Shown here one piece after another: positions 16,690-25,085 of a stretch of DNA of 64,000 nucleotides (position 1 is the first letter of the stretch; the number at the start of each line of letters is the position of its first letter). The notes beneath the pieces are model-generated. The model searched no databases. It was not told where the DNA came from and was given only the letters and a program-made list of their open reading frames with translations. The stretch covers positions 32,089 to 96,088 of the forward strand of contig NZ_JPMX01000001.1 in the NCBI RefSeq assembly GCF_000761485.1, read 5' to 3'. The DNA comes from Modestobacter caceresii. GTDB lineage: Bacteria > Actinomycetota > Actinomycetes > Mycobacteriales > Geodermatophilaceae. The position numbers were made by a program, and so were the translations under genes.

Positions 16690-16717
16690 GGGCTGATCGT
16701 GCCCGGCGGGCAGCGGG

Positions 16718-17614
16718 TCAGCGACGACGGGGGCGACGGCCGCGGCGCCCACCACCGGTCGCCGGCCCGGCCGAGGTGGCCCAGTGCGCGGGGCGGGTCA
16801 GGTACCCGGGCAGCGACGTGCCCGCGTCGCCGGTGGCGGCGGTGAGCTGCGGCTGGGTCAGGAAGAGGGCGCCGGTGAGGTCGGCGCCCCGCAGGTCGGC
16901 GGCGCGCAGGTCGGCCCCCAGCAGGTCGGCGCGGCGCAGGTCCGCACCCCGCAGGTCCGCCCCGATCAGGTAGGCGCCGCGCAGGCTCGCCCCGTGCAGG
17001 TCCGCGCCGCGCAGTGCGGCGCCCATCAGGTCGGCGCCGCGGCGGTCCCGGGCCCGGTCGGGCACGTCGGCCCGGGCGGCGTCGCTGACCCGGCCGAGCA
17101 GCTCGCCGACCTCGCGTCGCAGGGTCGCGGCGTCCAGGCCGGCCAGTTCGTCAGCGGCCGCCCGGGTGAGCTCCTCGGTGCGGGCGTGCGCGGTTGCGAC
17201 CTCGGTGGCCAGTGACCCGGCCGGCAGCAGGGTCCGCGCCTCGGTGAGGTGCCACAGCAGCTCGGTCAGCTGCCGCATCACCGGGAAGACGGCGGACACG
17301 GCCGCTGCTGTCGCTGCATCGGTGCGCCAGTCCCGGCCCGGGAAGGTGTCCTCGGTGACCCGCTGGCCGGCGCCGAAGCAGTCGAAGACGACGCAGCCGG
17401 GGAACCCGCGGTCACGCAGCTGGTCGTGCACGCCGCAGCGGGCGTCGGGCTGCAGGTTCGGACACGGAGTGCCGGCCGGCTTGTCGATCGCGAAGTCCGC
17501 CGAGGCGGCGAAGGCCGGCACCACGCAGCACAGCCCGCTACAGCGACTGCAGTCAGCGGTCAGGTCCCGCCGCGCCTCCGCCAGCAGGGGGAGGGTGGTG
17601 CGCGGGTCGGACAC
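16718..17614 (-). CDS. Cys-rich N-terminal domain plus pentapeptide-repeat protein
   Basis: 298 residues. The first 75 or so contain a dense cysteine cluster ([41 protein letters not shown]) like YkgJ-type metal-chelating domains. A helical middle follows. Residues about 190-250 are at least twelve A(D/A)LxG pentapeptides ([20 protein letters not shown] and onward), predicted to form a right-handed beta-helix. The C-terminus is basic ([10 protein letters not shown]). Function is unknown. The cysteine pattern could hold an Fe-S cluster or zinc. It lies between the small RGCVC protein and the aldo/keto reductase on the same strand. Confidence 0.8.
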   Translation of the reverse strand: MSDPRTTLPLLAEARRDLTADCSRCSGLCCVVPAFAASADFAIDKPAGTPCPNLQPDARCGVHDQLRDRGFPGCVVFDCFGAGQRVTEDTFPGRDWRTDAATAAAVSAVFPVMRQLTELLWHLTEARTLLPAGSLATEVATAHARTEELTRAAADELAGLDAATLRREVGELLGRVSDAARADVPDRARDRRGADLMGAALRGADLHGASLRGAYLIGADLRGADLRRADLLGADLRAADLRGADLTGALFLTQPQLTAATGDAGTSLPGYLTRPAHWATSAGPATGGGRRGRRPRRR

Positions 17615-17648
17615 AGGGGCCTCCTCGCAGCGGGTGTGGTCGTGCAGG

Positions 17649-17837
17649 TCAGCCGAGGCGGCAGACGCAGCCGCGGTCCAGGGCGGCAGCGGCGGTGGCC
17701 CGGCAGAACCGCGCGCCGATCGGGTCGTGGGCGTCCATCGGGTGGGCGCAGGCGGGGCAGCCGAGCTCGTCGCCGGCGCGGTCGGCGGGGGCCGGGAGGG
17801 CGGAGGTGGACGAGGGGGCGTACGTGGATGCGGTCAT
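17649..17837 (-). CDS. Small conserved actinobacterial RGCVC-type protein
   Basis: 62 residues starting [10 protein letters not shown]. Four cysteines fall in [24 protein letters not shown] and DRGCVCRLG. Actinobacterial small proteins with a C-x2-C ... HD-IG-R-C-AT ... RGC(V/I)C pattern are widespread and uncharacterised, and may bind zinc. The ATG at 17835-17837 is preceded by a weak RBS. It is probably co-transcribed with the Cys-rich pentapeptide gene 34 bases downstream. Confidence 0.6.
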   Translation of the reverse strand: MTASTYAPSSTSALPAPADRAGDELGCPACAHPMDAHDPIGARFCRATAAAALDRGCVCRLG

Positions 17838-18068
17838 GGCGAGGGCCTGACTCCGCCGACGGCGCGGCGAGGCTGCCCCGGGAGGGGATCGCCGTCCCGG
17901 ACGGTTGTCCAGGACCGGCGAGGTGACCGTGACCCCGACGCTACGCCGCGCTCGGTCCTGCCGCGTCGGACTCTCCGAGGGCACCCCGGCGGAACTGCGC
18001 CTCGCCGGCGCCGGAGAGGCGTAGCGTCCGGCCCCTGGAGCCGACCGGTTCCCGATGAGGGAGTGGTC

Positions 18069-18188
18069 ATGGTCGACAAGAACGCGTCCAAGAAGTCCGG
18101 CTCGAGCATCAAGGAGAAGCGGGCGGCCAAGAAGGCGTCCGCGGAGACCAGCTCCGGCATGGAGAAGCTCACGCACGGCAAGAACTGA
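18069..18188 (+). CDS. Very small Lys/Ser-rich hypothetical protein
   Basis: 39 residues, MVDKNASKKSGSSIKEKRAAK and onward, highly basic and lacking hydrophobic segments. GATGAGGGAG lies upstream of ATG as a good RBS, and a hairpin terminator follows the stop. Similar short KKxGKSLKEKRAAKK proteins are known in actinobacteria without a function. Nucleic-acid binding is possible but unproven. The 231 bases between it and the RGCVC gene contain no other gene I can see and hold the promoters of both. Confidence 0.55.
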   Translation: MVDKNASKKSGSSIKEKRAAKKASAETSSGMEKLTHGKN

Positions 18189-18195
18189 CCCCGCG

Positions 18196-18221
18196 CCCGG
18201 TTCCCCAGCGGGGGGACCGGG
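18196..18221. terminator. Bidirectional hairpin terminator
   Basis: An 11-bp stem (CCCGGTTCCCC against GGGGGACCGGG, one T-G wobble) with an AGCG loop lies between the converging small gene and the UPF0303 gene. Confidence 0.65.
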
Positions 18222-18233
18222 TGGTCAGCTGGG

Positions 18234-18710
18234 TCAGGCCGACTGCCGGGTGACCAGCTCGCGCAGCGCGGCGACGACCATCGCGTGGTCCTCCACCTGC
18301 GGCAGCCCGGAGACCACCACCACGCCCACCGGGCCCACGTCGCGCACCAGCAGCGGGAAGCCCCCGCCGTGGGCCACGTACTGCTGCGGGTCCAGCCCGA
18401 ACTGCTCCTCGAACGTCGTCCCGGCCTCGCGGGAGCGCTGGCCGACGTAGAGCGAGCTGTGCCCGAACCGGTGCACGGTGGCGGCCTTGCGGGCGATCCA
18501 GGCGTCGTTGTCCGGGGTCGCGCCGGTCATCGCCGCGTGGAAGAGCTGGTGGGAGTGCCGCGAGATCTCGATCGCCACCGGCAGCCGGCCGTCCTGGGCT
18601 CGGGCCACCAGCGCGGCGCCCAGTGCCCACGCGTCGTCGTTGGTGAAGCTGCGCAACTGCAGCTCCTCCTCCTGCGCGGCGAGCTCGGCCAGGGGTGGGA
18701 AGTCGCTCAT
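18234..18710 (-). CDS. UPF0303 / heme-degrading-domain (HbpS-like) protein
   Basis: 158 residues. LPVAIEISRHSHQLFHAAM, DNDAWIARKAATVHRFGHSS and HGGGFPLLVRDVGPVGVVVVSGLP are the family blocks of UPF0303 (YBR137W-like), related to GlcG/HbpS. It starts three bases from the end of pdxY on the same strand, so the two are probably one transcript with pdxY first. Biochemical role unknown; heme or small-molecule binding is a family-level suggestion. Confidence 0.8.
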   Translation of the reverse strand: MSDFPPLAELAAQEEELQLRSFTNDDAWALGAALVARAQDGRLPVAIEISRHSHQLFHAAMTGATPDNDAWIARKAATVHRFGHSSLYVGQRSREAGTTFEEQFGLDPQQYVAHGGGFPLLVRDVGPVGVVVVSGLPQVEDHAMVVAALRELVTRQSA

Positions 18711-18712
18711 GG

Positions 18713-19564
18713 TCAGACCTCGGTGACGTCGAAGGTGCGGGTGGGGGTGACGTACTCGTCCTGGGCGGCGACCAGCAGGATCTCCCGGGAGCCGGCCTCC
18801 GCGGTCATCCGCAGCAGGCCGAACACCGACGCGGCAGCCCGGGCCAGCGCCTCGCCGGCCGAGCGGGTGTCCAGCCAGTGCGCCAGGAAGAGCGCCGCGA
18901 TCGCGTCGCCGGCGCCGTTGACCGACAGGTCCAGGCGCGGGGTGCGCACCCTGAAGTGCCGGCCGCCCTCCGACGCCAGCAGGTCGACGGCGTCGTCCGG
19001 GGTGTCCTCGGCGACCAGCGAGGTGGTCAGCACCACGCGCGGGCCGAGGGCCTGGACGGCGGAGACGGCGTCCTTCACCGACGCCAACGACCGGGTCTCG
19101 GACTGGGAGAGCAGGTCCAGCTCGTAGTGGTTCGGGGTGACGATGTCGGCGGCCGGGACAGCGACTTCCCGCATGAACTCGGGGATGCCGGGCCGGACGA
19201 ACACCCCGCGCCCGACGTCGCCGATCACCGGGTCACAGCACCAGACGGCCGCCGGGTTGGCCGCCCGCACCTTGGCCACCGAGCCGAGCACGGCGTGCCC
19301 GATGTCGGCCGACCCCAGGTAACCCGAGAGGACGGCGTCGCAGCTGCCGAGCACGCCGCGGTCCTCGATGCCCTGCACGACCTCGTCGACGGCCTGGCCG
19401 TCGAACACCCGGCCGGTCCACGCGCCGTAGCCGGTGTGGTTGGAGAACTGGACGGTGTGCACCGGCCAGACCTCGACGCCCAGCCGCTGCAGCGGGAACA
19501 CCGCCGAGGCGTTGCCGGCGTGCCCGTAGGCGACGTGGGACTGGATCGACAGGACGTTCACCAT
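18713..19564 (-). CDS. pdxY: Pyridoxal kinase
   Basis: 283 residues starting [20 protein letters not shown], the typical PdxY/PdxK N-terminus. It also has [38 protein letters not shown] and the ribokinase-fold signature [18 protein letters not shown] with the catalytic Asp in GAGD. It phosphorylates pyridoxal in the vitamin B6 salvage pathway in the cytoplasm. The length is normal for PdxY. It sits between an ABM-domain gene and the UPF0303 gene on the same strand. Confidence 0.93.
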   Translation of the reverse strand: MVNVLSIQSHVAYGHAGNASAVFPLQRLGVEVWPVHTVQFSNHTGYGAWTGRVFDGQAVDEVVQGIEDRGVLGSCDAVLSGYLGSADIGHAVLGSVAKVRAANPAAVWCCDPVIGDVGRGVFVRPGIPEFMREVAVPAADIVTPNHYELDLLSQSETRSLASVKDAVSAVQALGPRVVLTTSLVAEDTPDDAVDLLASEGGRHFRVRTPRLDLSVNGAGDAIAALFLAHWLDTRSAGEALARAAASVFGLLRMTAEAGSREILLVAAQDEYVTPTRTFDVTEV

Positions 19565-19599
19565 GCGCCAGAAGATCGCACACCGGCCGCCCGGGCGGG

Positions 19600-19929
19600 T
19601 CAGCCGCGGGGCTGGACCTCGCCCATCGGGCCCCAGCCGGCCAGGTCGGGGGAGTCGACGTACATGATCGACGGCGTCGCCGACACCCAGTCGGGCATCT
19701 CCGAGATCGCCTTCCGGAAGTGGTCGGAGGCGGTGTGCACCGCTCCGGCCTCGGCGTCGCGGAAGCCCTCCACGAGCACCCAGGTGTGCGGCTCGTCGAC
19801 GCTGCGGGACCACTCGAAGAAGACGTTGCCGGGTTCCGCGCGGACCGCCTCGGTGAACTCCCGGACCAGCTCGGGCCAGCGCTCGTCGAACTCCGGACGG
19901 ACCGGCCACTTCACCACGATGAGGATCAC
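19600..19929 (-). CDS. Antibiotic-biosynthesis-monooxygenase (ABM) domain protein
   Basis: 109 residues from a GTG start (VILIVVKWPVRPEFDERWPE). The ferredoxin-like ABM fold is suggested by WVLVEGFRDAEAGAVHTASD followed by FRKAISEM. Such proteins are often quinol or small-molecule monooxygenases, or stress proteins of the YgiN type. It lies 35 bases upstream of pdxY on the same strand. No substrate can be assigned. Confidence 0.75.
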   Translation of the reverse strand: MILIVVKWPVRPEFDERWPELVREFTEAVRAEPGNVFFEWSRSVDEPHTWVLVEGFRDAEAGAVHTASDHFRKAISEMPDWVSATPSIMYVDSPDLAGWGPMGEVQPRG

Positions 19930-20031
19930 CGGCTCAGCGTAGGTCGCCCTCGCCCGCCGCATCGACCGGCGGCGTCCCACGCGATGGGACGCCGTTGACC
20001 GTTGCTGATGTGGTGGGGTTCACTCTCTCGG

Positions 20032-20059
20032 ACCAGTACCGGTAATTATCGAAACTGGT
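20032..20059. promoter_or_regulatory. Symmetrical operator-like element upstream of the xylanase gene
   Basis: ACCAGT (20032-20037) and ACTGGT (20054-20059) are exact inverted arms centred on TAATTA (20043-20048), all sharing one dyad axis. The AT-rich centre stands out in this GC-rich DNA. It lies 52 bases before the xylanase ATG and is a candidate binding site for a sugar-responsive repressor. Confidence 0.5.
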
Positions 20060-20110
20060 CAGGTCACGCAGCAGCGCTGCTCGCGCACCGACCCGAGGAG
20101 AACGGGACAC

Positions 20111-22855
20111 ATGGGACGACGACGTCTGGGAGCCGGGGCAGCGATGCTCGGCATGGTCGCCACGGCGGGGGTGGTCGCGGCGCCCGCAGCCGGGGCCGCG
20201 CCGACGACCGTGCACACGGCCGACTTCGAGCAGGACACCGGCGGCTGGTACGGCCGCGGCGGTGCGCAGGTCGCCCCGAGCACCGTCGCCGCCCGCAGCG
20301 GCGCGCAGAGCCTGGCGGTCACCGGCCGCACGCAGGCCTGGGAGGGGCCGGGGCTGGACGCCAGCGCCCTGCTGCCGGCGGGCACCTGGGAGGTCGAGGC
20401 CTGGGTGCGGCTCGCCGACACCACGGCCGAGCCGGAGACCGACCTCGTGACGATGAGCGCGGCGCGCACGCCCACCGGGGGCACGACGACCTACGACACC
20501 GTGGCCTGGCAGGTCGCCGTCTCCGACAGCGCCTGGACCAAGGTCAGCGGCACCTACGAGTTCGGCACCAGCAACAGCGGCCTCGAGCTCTACCTGGAGA
20601 GCCCCGACGCGACCCAGGCCTTCTTCGTCGACGACGTGACGATCACCGGCGAGGCCGCCGGGCCGGTCGAGCCGGGCACCCGGGCCGACCTGGCCACCGA
20701 CTTCGAGGACGGGCTCGGCGGCTGGGTCCCCCGCGGCGCGGCGCAGCTGGCCGCCACGACCACCGACGCCCACGGCGGCAGCACCAGCCTGCTGACCACC
20801 GGCCGGACGCAGGGTTGGCACGGCCCGGCCGTCGACGTCACCGCCGGCCTGGCGCTGGGGGAGACCGTCCAGGTCTCGGTGTGGGCGAAGCTCGCCCCGG
20901 GTCAGGCACCGGCCTCCCTCAACGTCTCGATCCAGCGCGACCGGGGGACGACGACCAACTACGACAACGTCGCCGGCGCCAGCGCGGTCGTCACCGCCGA
21001 CGAGTGGACCGAACTGCGTGGCACCTACACCCTCGGCGCGGCCGTCGACCGGGCCCAGCTCTACGTCGAGGGCGACGCCGGGGTCAGCTTCCTGATCGAC
21101 GACTTCGCCCTGGCCGGCTTCGCCGAGACGCCGATCCAGGACGTCCCCGGGCTCGCCGACGTGCTCGGCGAGGACGGCTTCGAGCACGTCGGCGTGGCGG
21201 TCGACCAGCGGGAGACCGTGGGTCGGCCCGCCCAGCTGGTGCAGCGGCACTTCGACGCGATCACCCCGGAGAACGACGGCAAGCCGGCCGAGATCCAGCC
21301 GGTCGAGGGCACCTTCACCTTCGGTGACCTGGACGCGCTGCTCGACTTCGCCGACGCCACCGGCACCGACGTCTACGGGCACGTGCTGGTCTGGCACAGC
21401 CAGACCCCGGACTGGTTCTTCCGCGACGGCGACCGCCCGCTGACCGACAGCCCGGCCGACCAGGCCCTGCTGCGCGCCCGGATGGAGGCGCACATCAAGG
21501 CGATCGCCGACCACGTCGACGCCCGGTACCCGGACGGCGACAGCCCGATCTGGGCCATGGACGTCGTCAACGAGGTCATCGCCGACGGCGACACCGCCAA
21601 CCCGCACGACATGCGGGACAGCCGCTGGTTCCAGGTCCTCGGTGAGGGCTTCGTCGACGAGGCGTTCCGGCTGGCCGACCGGTACTTCCCGGACACCGCG
21701 CTGTTCATCAACGACTACAACACCGAGATGCCGACCAAGCGGGTCGACTACCTGGACCTGGTCTCCGCCCTGGTCGAGCGCGGTGTGCCGATCGACGGGG
21801 TGGGCCACCAGGCGCACGTCGACTTCGCCCGCCCGGTCGAGTGGCTGGACGACTCGCTGACCGCCGTGGAGGAGCTCAGCGCCCGCACCGGGACGCCGCT
21901 GCTGCAGGCGATCACCGAGCTGGACGTCAGCGACTCCAAGGAGAACAACGGCGCTGACGTCAGCAACGGCACCGTGCCGCAGCACTCGCCGGCGATGGCC
22001 GACCAGGACGCCGCCGAGACCGAGCTCGGGTACTACTACCGGGACCTGTTCGACATGCTGCGGGGCCACTCGGAGTCCATCGAGTCGGTCACCTTCTGGG
22101 GGATCAGCAACGGCCGCAGCTGGCTGCGCACCTGGCCGGCGGCCCGGCCGTGGGAGTCGCCGCTGCCCTTCGACGACGACCTGCAGGTCATGCCCGCCTA
22201 CTGGGGCATCGTCGACCCGACGCAGCTCGCGCCGCGTCCGGCCGACCAGCTCCCGCCCCGGATCGCCGGCACCGACGACGTGGCCGCCGACTCCACCAGC
22301 CCCGCCGGCGCCCGGGTGCAGTACCCGCTGCCGGAGGCCGGGGACACCCGGGACGGCGCCGTGACGGTCAGCTGCACTCCGCCGTCCGGGGCGCTCTTCC
22401 CGATCGGCGCGACCGAGGTGAGCTGCACGGCCACCGACCGTGCGGGCAACACGTCGAACCCGAGCACCTTCGACGTGGTCGTGACCCCGCCGACGACGGA
22501 GACCGAGCTGTACCAGCAGATCAACAACGGGCCGGTCGTGCGGGCGAACGCCAAGCAGACCGTCCAGCTGGTCGTGCAGTTCGGCAACCGGGGCGCAGGC
22601 GTGCTGCTGGGCAGCTCGTTCGAGTACTCCTGCACCCAGACGGCAGGCCCGGCGCTGGCGCTGGACCTGGCGCCCGGGTCGGCCCGGCAGGTCGGCAACC
22701 GGGACTACCCGGCCGGCCAGAACGGCACCTTCACCCTGCGGGCTCGCCCCACGCAGGTCGGGCAGGCGACCTTCGACTGCACGATGTCGATGACCGACAG
22801 CCGGGGGGCCCCGGTGAGCAGCACGACGACGGTCACGATCGACGTCCGACGTTGA
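20111..22855 (+). CDS. Secreted modular endo-1,4-beta-xylanase (two CBM-like domains, GH10, HYR-like, C-terminal beta domain)
   Basis: 914 residues. A signal peptide ends near AAPAAGAA (about residue 35). Two related carbohydrate-binding-type beta-sandwiches follow (about 36-178 and 192-340), each opening with a DFEDG/DFEQD-GGW motif, probably CBM22 or CBM4_9. The GH10 barrel (about 345-705) has the acid/base E488 in MDVVNEVIADGD and nucleophile E603 in ITELDVS. Next come an HYR-like domain (GALFPIGATEVSCTATDRAG) and a final domain with two cysteines. It cuts xylan outside the cell. No ABC importer adjoins it, so products would enter through other systems. Confidence 0.92.
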   Translation: MGRRRLGAGAAMLGMVATAGVVAAPAAGAAPTTVHTADFEQDTGGWYGRGGAQVAPSTVAARSGAQSLAVTGRTQAWEGPGLDASALLPAGTWEVEAWVRLADTTAEPETDLVTMSAARTPTGGTTTYDTVAWQVAVSDSAWTKVSGTYEFGTSNSGLELYLESPDATQAFFVDDVTITGEAAGPVEPGTRADLATDFEDGLGGWVPRGAAQLAATTTDAHGGSTSLLTTGRTQGWHGPAVDVTAGLALGETVQVSVWAKLAPGQAPASLNVSIQRDRGTTTNYDNVAGASAVVTADEWTELRGTYTLGAAVDRAQLYVEGDAGVSFLIDDFALAGFAETPIQDVPGLADVLGEDGFEHVGVAVDQRETVGRPAQLVQRHFDAITPENDGKPAEIQPVEGTFTFGDLDALLDFADATGTDVYGHVLVWHSQTPDWFFRDGDRPLTDSPADQALLRARMEAHIKAIADHVDARYPDGDSPIWAMDVVNEVIADGDTANPHDMRDSRWFQVLGEGFVDEAFRLADRYFPDTALFINDYNTEMPTKRVDYLDLVSALVERGVPIDGVGHQAHVDFARPVEWLDDSLTAVEELSARTGTPLLQAITELDVSDSKENNGADVSNGTVPQHSPAMADQDAAETELGYYYRDLFDMLRGHSESIESVTFWGISNGRSWLRTWPAARPWESPLPFDDDLQVMPAYWGIVDPTQLAPRPADQLPPRIAGTDDVAADSTSPAGARVQYPLPEAGDTRDGAVTVSCTPPSGALFPIGATEVSCTATDRAGNTSNPSTFDVVVTPPTTETELYQQINNGPVVRANAKQTVQLVVQFGNRGAGVLLGSSFEYSCTQTAGPALALDLAPGSARQVGNRDYPAGQNGTFTLRARPTQVGQATFDCTMSMTDSRGAPVSSTTTVTIDVRR

Positions 22856-22875
22856 CCACCGGCTGACCGCACGCG

Positions 22876-22913
22876 CAGAGCCCCCGCTCACCATCCGGTG
22901 AGCGGGGGCTCTG
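22876..22913. terminator. Strong bidirectional terminator
   Basis: A perfect 17-bp stem (CAGAGCCCCCGCTCACC and its complement) with a 4-base ATCC loop sits between the converging xylanase and PfkB genes. Confidence 0.9.
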
Positions 22914-22925
22914 TGCGTCCCGGGC

Positions 22926-23888
22926 TCAGCGGCGTGCGGCCGCCAGCTCGGCGAGGGTCGGCGGGTCGGCCCCGGGGCGGGTGCAGGCGAGGGCGGCGAC
23001 CAGCGCCGCGTCGTCCAGCAGGGCGGTCAGCTCGGGCTCGGGCAGGTCGCGCAGCTGGGCGGAGGTGAGCACGCCGGTGCGGGCCAACCCGGCGAACAGC
23101 CCGGCCGCCAGGCTGTCGCCGGCGCCCACGGTGTCGACCACGGTCACCGACGGGGGCTGCACCCGCAGCACCGCGCCGCCGGGGCGGGCCGCCCGCAGCG
23201 CCTCACCGCCGTCGGTGACGACCACCAGGGCAGGGCCTTCGGCGGCCCACCGGGCGGCGGCCTCGTCCAGGTCCGCGCCGGGCTCCAGCCACGCCAGGTC
23301 CTCGGCGCTCACCTTCACCACGTCGGCGACGCGGCGCAGCTCGGTCACCTGGGTGCGCACCGCCTCGTCGTCGTCGATGAGGGTGGGGCGCACGTTCGGG
23401 TCGAAGCTGACCAGCGCGGTGCCCTCGGCGCGCACCCGGCGCACCAGGTCGGCGATGGCCAGCGAGCCCGGCCGGGTCCAGCTGGAGATGGACCCGATGT
23501 GCACGATCCGGGTGTCGGCGGGCCAGGCCGCCGTCAGCTCCGCGGCCGTCCACTGCCAGTCGGCGGCACCCACGGTGTGGAAGGAGTAGCTCGCCGACCC
23601 CTGCTCGGCCAGCTCGACCACGGCGAGGCTGACCGGTTCGGGGGCGGTGAGCATCGCGTCGGTGGCCACGCCGTTGCCGGCCGCGTGCTCGCGAAGCAGC
23701 GCACCGAACGGGCCGGGGCCGACCCGGGACATCAGGTGCGTCGTCGCGCCGAGCCGGGCGGCCGCCACCGCGACGTTGAGCGCATTGCCGCCGGGGAAGG
23801 CGGTGTACTGCGGCGGTGCGCCCGGAGTCGGGTCCCCGGAGGGGATCAGGTCGATGACGAGCTCGCCGCAGACGGTGATCACCGCCAC
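22926..23888 (-). CDS. PfkB-family sugar kinase (fructokinase-like)
   Basis: 320 residues. GGNALNVAVAAARLGA and the C-terminal signature VVDTVGAGDSLAAGLFAGL with catalytic Asp identify the ribokinase/PfkB fold. FDPNVRPTL is typical of fructokinases and 2-keto-3-deoxy-sugar kinases. It phosphorylates a sugar or sugar acid in the cytoplasm; the exact sugar cannot be told. It lies about 105 bases downstream of the Gfo/Idh oxidoreductase on the same strand and could be the last gene of the leftward catabolic group. Confidence 0.85.
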   Translation of the reverse strand: MAVITVCGELVIDLIPSGDPTPGAPPQYTAFPGGNALNVAVAAARLGATTHLMSRVGPGPFGALLREHAAGNGVATDAMLTAPEPVSLAVVELAEQGSASYSFHTVGAADWQWTAAELTAAWPADTRIVHIGSISSWTRPGSLAIADLVRRVRAEGTALVSFDPNVRPTLIDDDEAVRTQVTELRRVADVVKVSAEDLAWLEPGADLDEAAARWAAEGPALVVVTDGGEALRAARPGGAVLRVQPPSVTVVDTVGAGDSLAAGLFAGLARTGVLTSAQLRDLPEPELTALLDDAALVAALACTRPGADPPTLAELAAARR

Positions 23889-23993
23889 ACCGTAGCGGCG
23901 GCCCCGGACCGGTCTCCGGGCGTCCTCGCCTGATCGGGTGTGTGCGGAGCTCGAACCGCCGGCCGTCGTCGACGTGGCCTCGGTCGTGCCGGC

Positions 23994-25076
23994 TCAGCGG
24001 TCGTTCGGGTAGACCACCCCGAGCTGCTCGCGGGCCCCGTCGAGCAGCCGCATGGTGGCCAGCGAGTGCTCCAGCGGCATCACCGGGCTCTCGGTCAGGC
24101 CCTGCTGGAGACAGCGGGTGACCTCCCGCAGCTCGTGCACGTAGCCCGAGCCGATCAGCGGGAACTCCTCGGTGCGGACGGCGGCGTCGCCGACCTGCAC
24201 GTCCAGCCGGGTGGGCCGGTAGACCGAGTCCGCGCCGTCGGTGCGGATCCAGCCGTCGCTGCCGCAGATCAGTGCGGTGTGCGGTGAGCGGGCCAGCAGG
24301 GACGTCGTCAGCTGGGCCTGGGCGCCGGAGTCCCAGCCGAGGGTGAGGGCGTTCTGCGCGTCGACCCCCTCGGGGGTGCGCGCGCCGGTGGCCCGCACCG
24401 AGTCGGGCAGCCCGAGGGTGCCCCAGGCCCACAGCAGCGGGTAGACGGCGAGGTCGAGCAGTGCGCCGCCGCCGTCGGCCAGGGCCCAGATCCGGGCCGT
24501 GAGGTCCAGCGGCGCGGGGAAGCCCACCTCCGCGGCGACCCAGTGCACCGTGCCGATCTCGCCGGACGCGGCGATCTGCAGCGCGCGCTGGTACGCCGGC
24601 AGGAACCGGGTCCAGACCGCCTCCATCAGGAACAGCCCCCGCTCCCGGGCCAGGTCGACGAGCTCCTGGGCCTCCCGGGCGTTGATCGTGACCGGTTTCT
24701 CGCAGAGCACCGACTTGCCGGCGGTGAGCGCCGCGCGGACCACGGCGGCGTGCTGGGCGTGCGGGGTGGCGACGTAGACCACCTCGACGGCCGGGTCGGC
24801 CAGCAGGGCGTCCAGCCCCGACCGCGCCTCGTCGTCGGCGTACCAGGAGGCGAAGCCGAGCTGCTCGGCGAAGGCCCGGGCCCGCTCGGCGTGCCGGGAG
24901 CTGACCGCCTGCAGGACGGCGTCGGGGAGCAGCGCCAGGTCGGCGGTGACGGTGGCGGCGATCGCGCCCGTGGCCACCACGCCCCACCCGACCGGCCGCC
25001 CGGTCGGGGCCAGCGGGTCGGCGCCGAGGAGCTCCGGCCGGGCGATGAACGGCGAGGTGGGAGGCGCGAGGGTCAT
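23994..25076 (-). CDS. Gfo/Idh/MocA-family NAD(P)-dependent oxidoreductase
   Basis: 360 residues. The N-terminal Rossmann fold has GWGVVATGAIAATVTADL, with the first glycine pattern slightly altered. EVVYVATPHAQHA, GKSVLCEKPVTINAREA and the catalytic region EAVWTRFLPAYQRAL are standard for dehydrogenases of sugars, inositols or dihydrodiols. It begins only nine bases after the FAD monooxygenase gene and is probably co-transcribed with it. It might oxidise a sugar released from the glycoside, or a dihydrodiol-like intermediate. Both are inferences from position. Confidence 0.85.
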   Translation of the reverse strand: MTLAPPTSPFIARPELLGADPLAPTGRPVGWGVVATGAIAATVTADLALLPDAVLQAVSSRHAERARAFAEQLGFASWYADDEARSGLDALLADPAVEVVYVATPHAQHAAVVRAALTAGKSVLCEKPVTINAREAQELVDLARERGLFLMEAVWTRFLPAYQRALQIAASGEIGTVHWVAAEVGFPAPLDLTARIWALADGGGALLDLAVYPLLWAWGTLGLPDSVRATGARTPEGVDAQNALTLGWDSGAQAQLTTSLLARSPHTALICGSDGWIRTDGADSVYRPTRLDVQVGDAAVRTEEFPLIGSGYVHELREVTRCLQQGLTESPVMPLEHSLATMRLLDGAREQLGVVYPNDR

Positions 25077-25085
25077 GCGGTCACG

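Noticed and set aside
16690..16755. Longer N-terminus for the aldo/keto reductase
   Set aside because: It would overlap the pentapeptide-repeat gene and adds non-conserved residues. The ATG at 16687-16689 gives the normal family N-terminus.
19934..22894. A 986-codon minus-strand open frame opposite the xylanase gene
   Set aside because: Antisense shadow of the GH10 gene. The plus-strand product has a signal peptide and both catalytic glutamates.
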